Counted from the stretch's first letter, positions 32,338 through 41,807 are shown. The stretch: DNA of 64,000 bases from Eukaryota sp. TZLM1-RC (GCA_040285825.1 JAUPSS010000002.1:2108001-2172000); one strand, 5' to 3'. Notes: generated by a model not told the origin, from the letters alone. A program made the numbers and translations.

Positions 32338-32632
32338 CTACTTTCTATTTCGGTCAGTTCTTCATAATGCCGTTCGTGATGTGACATATGAGATGTTCAA
32401 GTGTTACAATTCTAGTTGCAAAGTAGAAACGTTGTTGAATCATTCTAGCGATAATAATCTGTTTAATTCACGTCGAGGTGATTTAATTGCTCCTTTTGTG
32501 GATTCCTCTCAAGTTCAGTTATTTCATCTTTGTTCCAAAAACTTCATCATCATTGAGAAATCAGAGGTGTTTAAGAAACAACAGTCTCAAACCAATGTTA
32601 TGAACCCACTGATCACAGTCTAAAGGCTGTTG
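32338..32632 (+). pseudogene. Chimera: retroelement endonuclease fragment joined to Fanzor C-terminal tail
   Basis: The frame at 32381-32623 begins with non-LTR retroelement sequence (HNAVRD just upstream, then NSRRGDLIAPFV, the start of the RLE domain). At about 32560 it changes to EVFKKQQSQTNVMNPL, the tail of the Fanzor fragment ending at 21087. 73 bp are shared with 21023-21096. It is a recombination scar without function. Confidence 0.65.
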
Positions 32633-32795
32633 GCTTCTAAAGCCTTCTAGAATCGATGGTTTAGCTTGAGTAGGTTGAGACGGCAATTTGGCTGATGAGT
32701 AACCATCTAGAAAGCAAATACCAGGAGATGGCAGTGTATAGCAAGGTAAGTCAACATCATCAAGTTCAACAGACACATTGTCCCTGACTCTGTAT

Positions 32796-32803
32796 GATAA
32801 AAG
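32796..32803. repeat. hAT target-site duplication, left
   Basis: GATAAAAG is repeated exactly at 34770-34777. Eight bp is the hAT hallmark. Confidence 0.95.
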
Positions 32804-34769
32804 CAGGGGTCTGAATAATTGAATTGGCAATTAATTGCTAGAGCCAAATTGGAGCCAATCAATTATTGCAATTAGTGCAATTAATTGCTAATTAATTGCA
32901 ATTATGTATGTAACACAGTAAAACTCATTTTTATAATAAAATACATAAACAAAACTATAAAAAGAATGATGAACTGAACACAGATCACTTTAGTTTTCTA
33001 ATCAAACAATTCATCTTCTTCATTCCATTGACTTGAACATACAGTACGAAATACTGTCATATCCCATAACACTTTGATACATTTTAGAAATAACGAAATA
33101 TTTAGGTGCTCATCAGATAATCGATGTCTGTGAAGTCCATACTGAGATTTTACTTCGGAAAATAGTCTTTCAACTCTAACACTGGTGCAAGGAATAAAGC
33201 TCAAATCAATGTAGGCAGTTTGTCCTTCAGATTTCCCTTCTTTTAGTAACAACCTTCTTTCTGTATAACTACGCCGTTTTGTTCCCACATTCTCTTCAGA
33301 CACTATAATATCATCCTGGTGTAGTTGTTGAAACTTCGTTAACGAATTATGCTCGTCAATACTTAAATACTGTTCCTCTTTGTCCAGAACCTTCAATACA
33401 GCAGACTCAAAAATTCCGAACTCTTCAGTAATGGGTGCTCCTACTGAAGTATATGTGGTCATATCAGGGAAGTCTTGATGGAGTAATTGAAAGATGTCTC
33501 GGCTATCGGATATAGACAATCTATCTTCTTGGAGAGCAACATTGGTTTCAGTCAAATTAGCTACGGTTTGCTGAAAAGCCCTGAGTCGATTTTCCTCAGC
33601 GGGAGTCAGCATCTTTTCAACAATGCAATCATCCATTCTGGTCACCATATCCTGTAAGTCAAAATAGGAATTTGCTTAATCGAAATGAGAAGTCTATCTT
33701 GTAGTGTTAGCCCGTTTAGGCAAATCTTTATTACAAAAAGATAGAATCAACGCGGCTTTACTAATTCGAAGACTCACGAACAAATGGTCAATTTTTTTGA
33801 AAATATCGGTAAGATTTTGGCAGCTCTTTTGTAACTCCAATTGAAAACGATGAGCAGCACATCCAATGAATTGCACATTCAGTATTCTTGCCAAGCGCTT
33901 ATTTGTGGGACAGTTGTCTCCAGTTACAAATAAAATATTGTGGAATGATTTTGCAAATCTGTTTAAAACAATTTCGATCAATTCGTATATTTGTTGGGCA
34001 CCAAAGTAAGTATGAGTCACTGATAAATCTTCAATGGTTTTGTTCTTATCAATTTCAAACGGGACAATGGCTAGTAAGAAGGAGGATGAACAATTTGGTA
34101 TAGCTGCAAACATTCCAAGGTAATGCATATGGGAATGGGGATTGTACCAGGTGTCGAGCACTAGTCCAAATTTATCACCCAACTTCTTTTTTAAGGTAGA
34201 AGCTACTTGATCTGATAGCAATCTAGCATATTTAAGAAGAGTGGTGGAGCAAATAGGTTTAAGTTTAGTGTTGTCACGAACATGTGGTTTGTCAACAAAG
34301 TTGTAAGGAAGGGAGTCTTCGATCACCCACTCTAACCACTTGAAAACGTTACTGAACTTGTCTTCAACAATGAACTTTGTCATAGAGAGTTGAGCATTAC
34401 TTCGAAGTTGACTATACTCTTCATGTAATTTGGGGTGCTTACCAACAAGATGGTTATATAGATTTGTCCAACCGGCTCCCTTTTGTTGATGAACAATCAT
34501 GTTGCATCTACACTTATAAGCAGTGCCTTTACGAGAAGGAGTAGATTCTAGTTGTTCGTCAAAGAAAGATAAGCAAAGCTCTTTCCGATCTCTGGGTAGA
34601 ACCATATGGAAATGAATGAGGTAAAGACTTTTGAATAGTGTTTTATTCACAATAAACCAATTGGAACTAATTGGCAATTAATTGTCAATTGTCTCAACCA
34701 CTCCAATCAATTATTGCAATTAATTGATTGCCAATAATTGAGTTGCCAATTCAATTATTCAGACCCCTG
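32804..34769 (-). mobile_element. hAT DNA transposon with perfect ends
   Basis: The 1966-bp element has 27-bp terminal inverted repeats without mismatch (start CAGGGGTCTGAATAATT; 32804-32830 and 34743-34769). Exact 8-bp duplications flank it. Subterminal regions on both sides contain repeats of the CAATTAATTG type, likely transposase binding sites. The transposase is on the minus strand and is damaged. Confidence 0.95.
32998..34605 (-). pseudogene. hAT transposase, two in-frame stops
   Basis: A likely ATG is at 34605 (the frame is open to 34677). A BED zinc finger (YKCRCNMIVHQQKG...LYNHLVGKH) lies at about residues 25-60. The RNase H-like core includes VLDTWYNPHSHMHYLG and VTGDNCPTNKRLA, followed by GCAAHRFQLEL. 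The C-terminal dimerisation region (FIPCTSVRVERLFSEVKSQYGLHRHRL) is at 33648-32998. Between them one frame is kept but TAG and TAA interrupt it: the first replaces the conserved Trp of the NTTRW motif. The element is thus recently inactivated or needs read-through. Confidence 0.9.
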
Positions 34770-34777
34770 GATAAAAG
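34770..34777. repeat. hAT target-site duplication, right
   Basis: GATAAAAG, matching 32796-32803. Confidence 0.95.
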
Positions 34778-35058
34778 CAATTTAGGGCGACTGAGTGTAC
34801 CAGTGTGGTGGAAGCGAGATGGCGTTTGAATTGGATAGAATGCTGAATGTGACATTAAGGTTTATGTCTAACTTACTTAAAGGGTTTTACTGATAATGTA
34901 AATGGCTTCTGCTATGAGAATTAGGTCGGATTAGGTCGGAATATAGTACGAATTTCTGGACTGTGATGGGATTTGGTAGAATGAGGAGTATGGTCATGAC
35001 TGTTTGTATCGGAGGATGAGGAGAACCCGCCTTCGGACATAATGTTTGCTGTATGTAT

Positions 35059-35418
35059 GAATTGCTGTAAGGTATTCAACCAAAAGTTGTATCACGATGA
35101 TGGGAGGGTGAACAATGATAAGCTTGTATGCCCTCAATGTCAGACACTCTGGTCGAGGGACATCTCAGCTTCTAGAAACCAACTGGAGATTGCCATAAGT
35201 GAGCACTACTACAATGAAAGACCTGAGGCGTTCCGGAGACCCCATAGATAAGTGTTTTTCCATGTAATGCGTACCTGTACGCGTATTGTGATGTTGCTGC
35301 TTTAACTATCATTTGATCGTGATATCATATAGTGATAGAACTAAAGTAAGTTTAACGTCTATCAAGATTGCATGAATTGGTCAAAAGCCAGAAGTGCGTT
35401 TTGATAGAAATTCACAGT
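35059..35418 (+). mobile_element. Fanzor 3'-end copy 2 (5'-truncated)
   Basis: The frame at 35042-35251 encodes the last 64 residues of the Fanzor at 21743-23656, from the zinc finger through RuvC-III (LWSRDISASRN) to the same stop. The 167-nt tail follows to TTCACAGT at 35418. About 98% identity with copy 1 indicates recent copying. At the truncation point the residues read CMNCC, giving a normal CXXC pair where copy 1 has Thr. The 5-phosphatase ATG is 82 bp downstream, same strand. Confidence 0.85.
35252..35418 (+). ncRNA. Candidate Fanzor guide RNA scaffold, copy 2
   Basis: This copy keeps all stems described for 23657-23823 and differs at two positions outside the paired bases. It stands without a functional nuclease, so if transcribed it could only be used by a protein encoded elsewhere. 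Identity as RNA is inferred. Confidence 0.4.
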
Positions 35419-35500
35419 AGGGTGAAATGCACTTCACAAGAAAACAGCAATTGAATCAACTCTGAATTAACGAAAACTCCATACAACAATCTCTACATCA

Positions 35501-37245
35501 ATGTCGCGTACCTTTGCAGCACATGTTCCTGGTATGCTTGGGCGCAAGCGCACTATCAATATCAAACTTGATCTCATGAATCTCTCTGTTCTTACCAAGA
35601 AAAACGAAATAGAATCACAAACCAGTATTGCTGACATCGTTAAAGTTGAATCAGCCTCAGATAACATCTCAATATTCACAAACGACAATCCCAATGAACC
35701 TCAAACATATTACTTCTCATCTGGCTTCAACCGTCAGGTGTTCCAGAATGCTCTCCACGCTTTTCGCTCTGGAAAACCCCTTGAATCAGTCGATGAAGAA
35801 TGGAAGGTTGAACCTATCAAGATCTTTGTAGGAACATGGAATCTCGGGAATGCAGCCCCTCCCTCCAGATTGGAATCATGGCTTCCCCGCTCTGGATACC
35901 ACGTTTATGCAGTCGGTGTCCAAGAGGCAGGATACACCCCACGAGAGGGGTATTCAACATGTGAGGAGGATTGGTTTGGGGTAGTAAAGGCCTATTTGGG
36001 TGATAAATATATCGTCATTGGTCAAAAAAGTTTATTGGAAATTCGTCTTGTAGTATTTATCCATAAGCAATACTTTATGAAGGTTTCTAATGTAGAAATT
36101 GGTACAGAAGCTACTGGAATTGCCAGGGTGTACGGAAATAAGGGTGCTGTTGCTGTCAAGTTTGACATTTCTTCTACATCTTTTTGTTTTATTAATACCC
36201 ATTTGGCAGCTCACCAGGAAAACTGGGAAGACAGGAATACCGACTTTAGGGAAATTGTTGATCAGTTGTCATTTGGAAATCCATCAGTTGACGTGCTCAA
36301 TCAATTCCATTATGTTTTCTGGATGGGGGATTTGAACTATAGAATTAATATGGAAAGAGAAGAAGTCGTTGAACTGTCTGAAAAGGCTCATAAGGGAGAT
36401 ATGGAAGCTGTAAAGACATTATTAGCTCATGATCAGTTACTTGATCAACGTGAATTGTTGCACTCATTCGTTGGTTTCCAGGAAGCTCAGATCACTTTTG
36501 CACCAACTTATAGGATGAACAGACATCAACCAGGGTATTCTTCTGAGAAGGCTAGAGTTCCTAGTTACTGTGACCGTATTCTATGGAAATCCTTCCCAGG
36601 ACTCAAGGTTTTGCCTACTTCTTACACATCTGCTCCCACTATTACTACATCTGATCATCGTCCTGTTGCAGGGACCTTTGTTGTTGCGACTCATGTCCCT
36701 CAGGGTACGCTCTCTGAACCCAAACCTTGTTATATTAAGTTTAGTAACCTCCGTGCTGAAAATCTGCCAGTAATGGACTTGAATGGTATTTATTTGATTT
36801 TAGTTTTCTCACTCTAGGTCTTGCTGACCCGTTTGTTTGTTTTTCCGGTGGATTCCTTGATGTTGACCTACCTAATAGAACTTCTGTACTGCGTAAGACT
36901 AGGAACCCTGTTTGGCCTGATGAAGCCACACCCATGTTAGTTCCTTTGATTACCACAGCCTCTGGGTTGGCCAAACAGTATTTAACTTGTTCATTTTATG
37001 ATTATGACGCGTTTAGTTCGAATGATTTGATTGGTCATTGTGTTATTCCCCTTGCTGATGCTGCTGGACTGGGTTTACCTTATCACTTCCACTGTACCAT
37101 TTTAGGTGAAGGTGTTCCCGTTGGCTCTTTCAAGGGAACTTTACAGGTGGTTTATCCAATGGAGGGTGCTGATTTGTCAGATTTTCAGGAACGTTATCAA
37201 AAGGAAAAGAAAATGAAGGGGAAGAAATTGGTTATTTTGAAATAG
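35501..37245 (+). CDS. Inositol polyphosphate 5-phosphatase with C-terminal C2 domain
   Basis: The enzyme removes the 5-phosphate from phosphoinositides or inositol phosphates. Exon 1 is 35501-36785 and exon 2 is 36818-37245; the 32-nt intron (GTATTT...CTCTAG) restores DLNG-LADPFV of the C2 domain. The product is 570 residues. Residues about 20-95 are PH-like. The catalytic domain covers 105-400: VGTWNLGN, NTHLAAHQENWEDRN, WMGDLNYRI (275-282), PSYCDRILW (354-362) and SDHRPV (384-389). All expected catalytic residues are present. The C2 domain from about 408 to 550 should give membrane binding. There is no CaaX end, unlike INPP5E. The start follows a Fanzor right end by 82 bp. Confidence 0.95.
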
Positions 37246-37377
37246 GATGCTGTCCATGTAAATATTCTGTAGCATATATTATTCTATTATAGTTGTTCTA
37301 TTGAGAATTATCTTTCCCAATTTCGGCAAAACACAATTCAAAGAAATTTATACACACTTTACACAACAACGACAAAC

Positions 37378-38635
37378 TCAAAAACCCTCAAACAAAGAGT
37401 GGGCTTCGGGAGGTATCGGAGCATCTTCTTTCGCATGTGGATCACTGTAAAAGTCAAATAATGAATCATCCCCAATTGATCTTACCTTTGGGACAAAGGG
37501 TGCAGGTAACTGGCGTGTAAAGATTTGTTTCCACTGAACTCCTCTAAAAAACTTATGGGCCATTACATCGCGAGCCCCTGCCCGAAGATTCCCCAGTCGT
37601 CTGGATTTATCATGTGTCAACAGTCTCTTAATAAGATCTCTGGTAATGGCATCAAAGTGTCGTGGAAAACACAGTCTATTTGACAAGATGGAAGAGTAAA
37701 TCGCATAAGGCTGAGATAAGCAAAAGTAAATCCTACAAACTGTTTCGCCACTGAAAGGAGGAAAACCAGCAAGCATCTCGTAAATCAGAATTCCCAGTGA
37801 CCTGCTGTTACAAAGAAGTAAAGAGAACAAACCACCAATCTACTGCCATCGAATGACCTCTGTTTTGTATAACTTCTGGGGCTAAATATTCTGAGATGAG
37901 TAGGGTTGTAAAAGTAAACATACCAGGTGTTCCACATATAGTAAAGGTACGATCATCCACTTTTTTGGCAAAACCAAAGTCGCAAATTCGAAGGTAACCT
38001 CGGTGATCAAGTAAAAGGTTCTCCGGCTTCAAGTCTCTGTAACATATCTGATGCGAGTGGAGGTAATCAAGTGCAAGCACTATTTGAGCTGCATAAAACT
38101 TTGTCGTCTCAAGAGAAAACTTCTCCTGTTTCCGTAGATAATGAAAAAGTTCGCCACCATTGACAAAGTCCATTATGACATGTACATAAATGTCATCCTG
38201 ATAGGTACCGAGAAGATTAACAATAAATGGATGTCGTATTGAATGTAGAATGGACCTTTCATTGCGCACGTGCTGAATCTGTTTCATCTGTATTAATAAA
38301 GACTTCTTCATGGACTTGATAGCTACAAAAGTTCCTGTTGGTTTATGCACGGCCAGTTTAACAGAGGCAAAGCTTCCAGTTCCAATAGTTCTACGTATGT
38401 CAAAATCATTCTCCTCCACGTCACCGAGATGATTCCTACTGGGAGATCGGCTGAGATTGTTGCTGGAAGAAGACGCAATAAATTTCTGTGTTTCTGAGCT
38501 ATCAGGCAACGTTACACTGTTCGATGATGAGACTTGAAGATATGGCGACGCTGATGCAGAAGGTGCTTTAATATACTGAAGATGACTGTTGTCGATACTA
38601 GAATTGACAGAAAGAGAGAGGCGGGGAACACCCAT
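37378..38635 (-). CDS. cAMP-dependent protein kinase catalytic subunit-like AGC kinase
   Basis: Four exons: 38635-37924, 37890-37833, 37801-37741 and 37710-37378. Introns of 33, 31 and 30 nt begin GTATGT or GTTTGT and end CAG; splicing gives 387 residues and restores GTPEYLAPE, DWWSLGILIYEM and FSGETPYAIYSSIL. The Gly loop GTGSFASVKLA is at 85-95, VAIK Lys at 107, YRDLKPEN at 199-206, DFG at 219-221, and the activation-loop Thr at 232 in TFTICGTPE. It ends LFEGF, the FXXF hydrophobic end of PKA. A Ser-rich N-terminus of about 75 residues precedes the domain. The upstream TTG-initiated extension is rejected; the ATG is at 38635. A decayed Fanzor2 lies directly upstream. Confidence 0.93.
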
Positions 38636-38639
38636 TCTT

Positions 38640-38663
38640 ACAGATATTGACCACAACAATGAA
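38640..38663 (-). promoter_or_regulatory. 24-bp motif shared with the Elongin A leader, 4 nt before the ATG
   Basis: In gene direction it begins TTCATTGTT and ends CAATATCTGT, with 21 of 24 positions identical to 11766-11789 and the same 4-nt distance to the ATG. It adjoins the Fanzor2 remnant. Confidence 0.55.
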
Positions 38664-39762
38664 GTATTTTGAAATTTGAATTCGACAAAGTTTTACTGTG
38701 ATCTATCACTACCATTGTCGTGGGCTTCGAGTACTACCAACATTCAAAGCAATATTTCGATCTCATTTTACAAACTTTTACTCAATTTACATATGGTAAA
38801 AGCATATGAGCGCACATCTATTGTGTTGGTAATAGTAATATTTTCTTGCACTCTATCAATATTTGAACTTTTTTCTGCTTCCATACAATTGAAACAACAA
38901 CCGATAAAAAATTCATTAATTAAAAAGGTCTTATAATCAGAAGTTTAAGATAAAATTCTTTAACCTTTTCCTCTTGAAGATGTTTCATATTAACATGTTT
39001 ACGTTACCAGTCTCCAATTCCAATTACACTTAGATGGCGTAACTGATTACCATTTTCAAGCACTGAATTGATTTCATTCCACCATTACAATGTCCAACAA
39101 CCCTTACAGTGTTATTCACAAATTCAGTTCACTTAATAGATTCCAACAATGTTGCAAAGTTACTGCTTCAAGAGTTGATTTGTGATATAAAATGGTTTGT
39201 CATTCTTCAATAGATATTGTCTGATCATTATTAATCATGTTTTTAATTCATTTGCTGTGACAATTTCAAGTTTTGAGATACTTCACCTCCAAAATAATTG
39301 AGAATTAATAGTTAATACTTCAATCAATTTTACTGATAACCACATCCACGCATTGTTGTTAAGCCCCAGTTAATTTAAAGTTATGTGGACCAATTTTTCC
39401 TTTGTGTATTATTTTTCAATGTAATCAGCGTATCTTCACTATTATCTCACTGGTTGGCCAAATGTAACATCTATTGCATCAAAACTCTATGGAACTTGAG
39501 TGTACACAACAGTTTCTAGTTTTTAGATGAATAACTCATTACGAACCGACATCATGTAACAAGTAATGTGTGTATTTTTGCACATAAATGAAATAAGTCT
39601 GTTTTACATGTATCAGCAGCAGCAAGAGTGACTCCATGACGTTATGAGAAATCTCTGACAAGGTCATCAATATATTATTCCTGTCTATCAAATGTTTTGA
39701 ATGAAGTGACGTTCATTATTTCAAGTTCATTTTGGATTGAAAAATGTACTGCTTCTACCACT
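38664..39762 (-). pseudogene. Strongly decayed Fanzor2 copy
   Basis: There is no long frame, but the nucleotide sequence aligns along its length with the Fanzor2 gene at 11803-12975. Examples are the region around TTTCGATCTC (RuvC-III, near 38760), the TTGAAACAACA zinc-finger segment near 38890, the CAGTCTCCAATTCC stretch near 39010, and CAGCAGCAGCAAGAGTGA (RuvC-I, near 39615) followed by GGTCATCAATATAT. Many indels and stops make it an old pseudogene. It ends at about 39762 where gypsy sequence begins. Confidence 0.75.
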
Positions 39763-39990
39763 TTTACAGAACCTTCAAAGAGGAGTCTCAGAGGGACTGT
39801 AAAATTTATAACGCTGACTCTGGTAACGATGTTGATTTACTTTGGACAATCAGCTTAGGTCATGCTCTCCCGTGCCTCAACGAAAGTTTTATCCCCAAAA
39901 GAAGGGATAGAACAATCGAAATTATATTTAATTATTTAAGATACAGGATGTGTAGTGTAGGTACCTCACTAGTGAGTACCTCTAAATAGA
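39763..39990 (+). mobile_element. Gypsy-type element tail fragment
   Basis: QRDCKIYNADSGNDVDLLW and the following Arg-rich stretch match the end of the gypsy remnant at 1230-1585. The sequence after the stop (CTCACTAGTGAGTACC) also matches 1622-1640, so the shared piece includes the start of the 3' noncoding region or LTR. Confidence 0.7.
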
Positions 39991-40034
39991 AGGTCAAGAA
40001 ATAAGATCTCTTTTACTTAGTCTTATTTTTTGTA

Positions 40035-40302
40035 GCACAGAATTGGGAGGCCTAGATTTTCACAAATTTAAATATTTGGGAAAAGCTGCATTTATTGGTG
40101 GAGGCAAAAATTTCGTTTTTGAATTATTGAAACGTTTTCCTGAAAACCAACATTTAATAGAACATTGTGTCAGTGACTATTTAGTGTCTTTGCAGAATGG
40201 TATTGAATGCCTTTCTCCTCACATCCGGTCCAAATGCTTTCCTGCCGATATTCAAGAATCTCCACCCAGAAGTTTGGTTTCCTTAAGATTTGTATATGCT
40301 AA
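40035..40302 (+). mobile_element. Non-LTR element A fragment (RT thumb)
   Basis: The frame from 40043 encodes LGGLDFHKFKYLGKAAFIGG and the following thumb sequence, about 90% like A1 in residues. It runs into an AT dinucleotide repeat and then into family B sequence. Confidence 0.8.
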
Positions 40303-40322
40303 ATATATATATATATATATAT
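40303..40322. repeat. (AT)n microsatellite at an A/B element junction
   Basis: About ten AT units lie exactly at the switch from family A to family B sequence. Confidence 0.8.
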
Positions 40323-40333
40323 GTATTTTTGAA

Positions 40334-40567
40334 TGACTTCCAAAAAAATGGTTCAAGAAAAAAACAATGAAAAGATTTGATATTTTTTTTATGGCGTTCT
40401 CGGATTCAATTTGCCATTATATATAGATTACCTCGGTTTTTCAATCGAATAAGAGAAGCTTTAGCTAGACAGCAAACAGATCAAGATTTTGCAGAGGAAA
40501 TTTTGGTTCAATGATAGTCGTCCCATTAGTTATGAATTAATTTAATTAAGTGTACATGTTCAATAAA
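40334..40567 (+). mobile_element. Non-LTR element B 3' end
   Basis: It matches the last coding part (WRS.IQFAIIN region) and 3' untranslated end of B1 and B2, ending at the common TTCAATAAA terminus. Confidence 0.8.
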
Positions 40568-40582
40568 TATAGTTAATAAGAA

Positions 40583-40665
40583 AAGTTATCAACTTAAAAC
40601 AATTCAGAGCATGGCGCAAAGTGAGTGGAGGTGAATTCCAACAAATACATTTTTCAGTGTCTCCT
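40583..40665 (-). mobile_element. Non-LTR element B zinc-knuckle fragment, inverted
   Basis: CICWNSPPLTLRHALNCFKLI is the CCHC knuckle of family B on the minus strand, directly facing the fragment above. No other element parts adjoin. Confidence 0.65.
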
Positions 40666-40995
40666 GATATGTCATTCTTTTCCAGTCGTTTGACAATGGA
40701 TGTGTAATTTCTTCCACTGACTGCAGTAGTGATGATGTTCAGCGCTCCTTTAATCGCTTTATGTTTTTGTCCCAATTCCGGATATACCAGCGAGTTCTGT
40801 TGTCAATTTGCAGTTTTGTTGCAAACTACTATAGCACAAATTGTCAATAATGTTTGGAAGCTTTAATTATGATGTCAGACTTGACATGACTAGGAAAATT
40901 GTTCCACAAAAATGTCATTTTGTTTTTGAACCTCTTCTGATTTAAGAATAACCATTCTTCATGTTGAAACTTCTCAATTAAGTTATTCTTGTTCT

Positions 40996-41223
40996 TTGAA
41001 TAAGAGACTTTGTTCCTTCATCTTGGATGATAAAACACATCATTCTCATATTTGTAAAAGTAGTCGAACAATTATGATCACACATATGCTGAATTGTAAA
41101 CAAGATAATGCCTTTAAATGCAGGGTAAGAGACCTATTCAATTATATTGTAATTCTCATAGAATTGAATCTTTGGTGGTCACTGATGTCCGAATCTGTTT
41201 CATGTTCAAGATGGATTTTGTAA
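40996..41223 (+). pseudogene. Non-LTR element knuckle fragment, divergent family
   Basis: The 75-residue frame has HICKSSRTIMITHMLNCKQD followed by CRVRDLFNYI, the layout of the CCHC knuckle and following helix seen in families A and B. The sequence is distant from both. Confidence 0.45.
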
Positions 41224-41432
41224 ACACAATAAAAATAAAGTTAGTTTACCAAGATTAGATAGAGCTTTTATTTCAGCGGATTTGATGTCTGTACACTCTT
41301 GTAATATTTTTACTGAATGGTTGGTTACGTATTAAGTTCGTAGTGCTCTTTCACATGGCGAGAATTTCTAAAGGAAGTAACATAGCGAACATTTAAATTG
41401 TACACCGAAAGAGGTGAATGCATCCATTTGAT

Positions 41433-41807
41433 CACAATCAATTTTGTGGCTTTAAAAACTTGAAACATCAGAGACCTACTCCAGGTATTGGATGGATTCA
41501 ATTTTTGAAAAGAAATGGATTTGAAGTACTGATGATTAATGAAGCTTTCACTTCAGCAAAATGACCTGTTTGTTTTGAGAAGGTTACTACGTTTTTGAGA
41601 TTAACAAATCCCAGATTCTATAGAAGGAAAAAGACTCCAGTTACTACATGTCATGGTTTATTAGCTTGTAATATTGAGAGTTGCAAACTCAGTAACAAAG
41701 GCTCACCAAAGCTTTTCAATAGAAATAAGCTGGCTTGTCTGAATATGTTTGCAATGGCTGAAGCCATAATGAGAGGTAATGAAAGGCCTCAGTATCTGTG
41801 TAGTTGA
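41433..41807 (+). pseudogene. Fanzor-like nuclease, C-terminal third, inactivated
   Basis: One frame reads QRPTPGIGWIQFLKRNGF, VLMINEAFTSAK (RuvC-II Glu), then a TGA exactly where the first zinc Cys should be, PVC, NPRFYRRK, TTCHGLLAC, and LFNRNKLACLNM where RuvC-III should be NRD. The catalytic Asp is therefore Asn. The tail GNERPQYL is normal for the family. The sequence differs from the other Fanzor remnants here, so it is another lineage. The frame from 41595 is open to the stop. Confidence 0.82.

Noticed and set aside
38636-38659. Eight-residue N-terminal extension of the PKA-like kinase
   Set aside because: It begins at TTG and overlaps the shared leader motif; the ATG at 38635 is preferred.
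40303-40322. CRISPR-like or telomere-like array
   Set aside because: It is a simple AT dinucleotide repeat at a retroelement junction; no spacer structure exists anywhere in the window.
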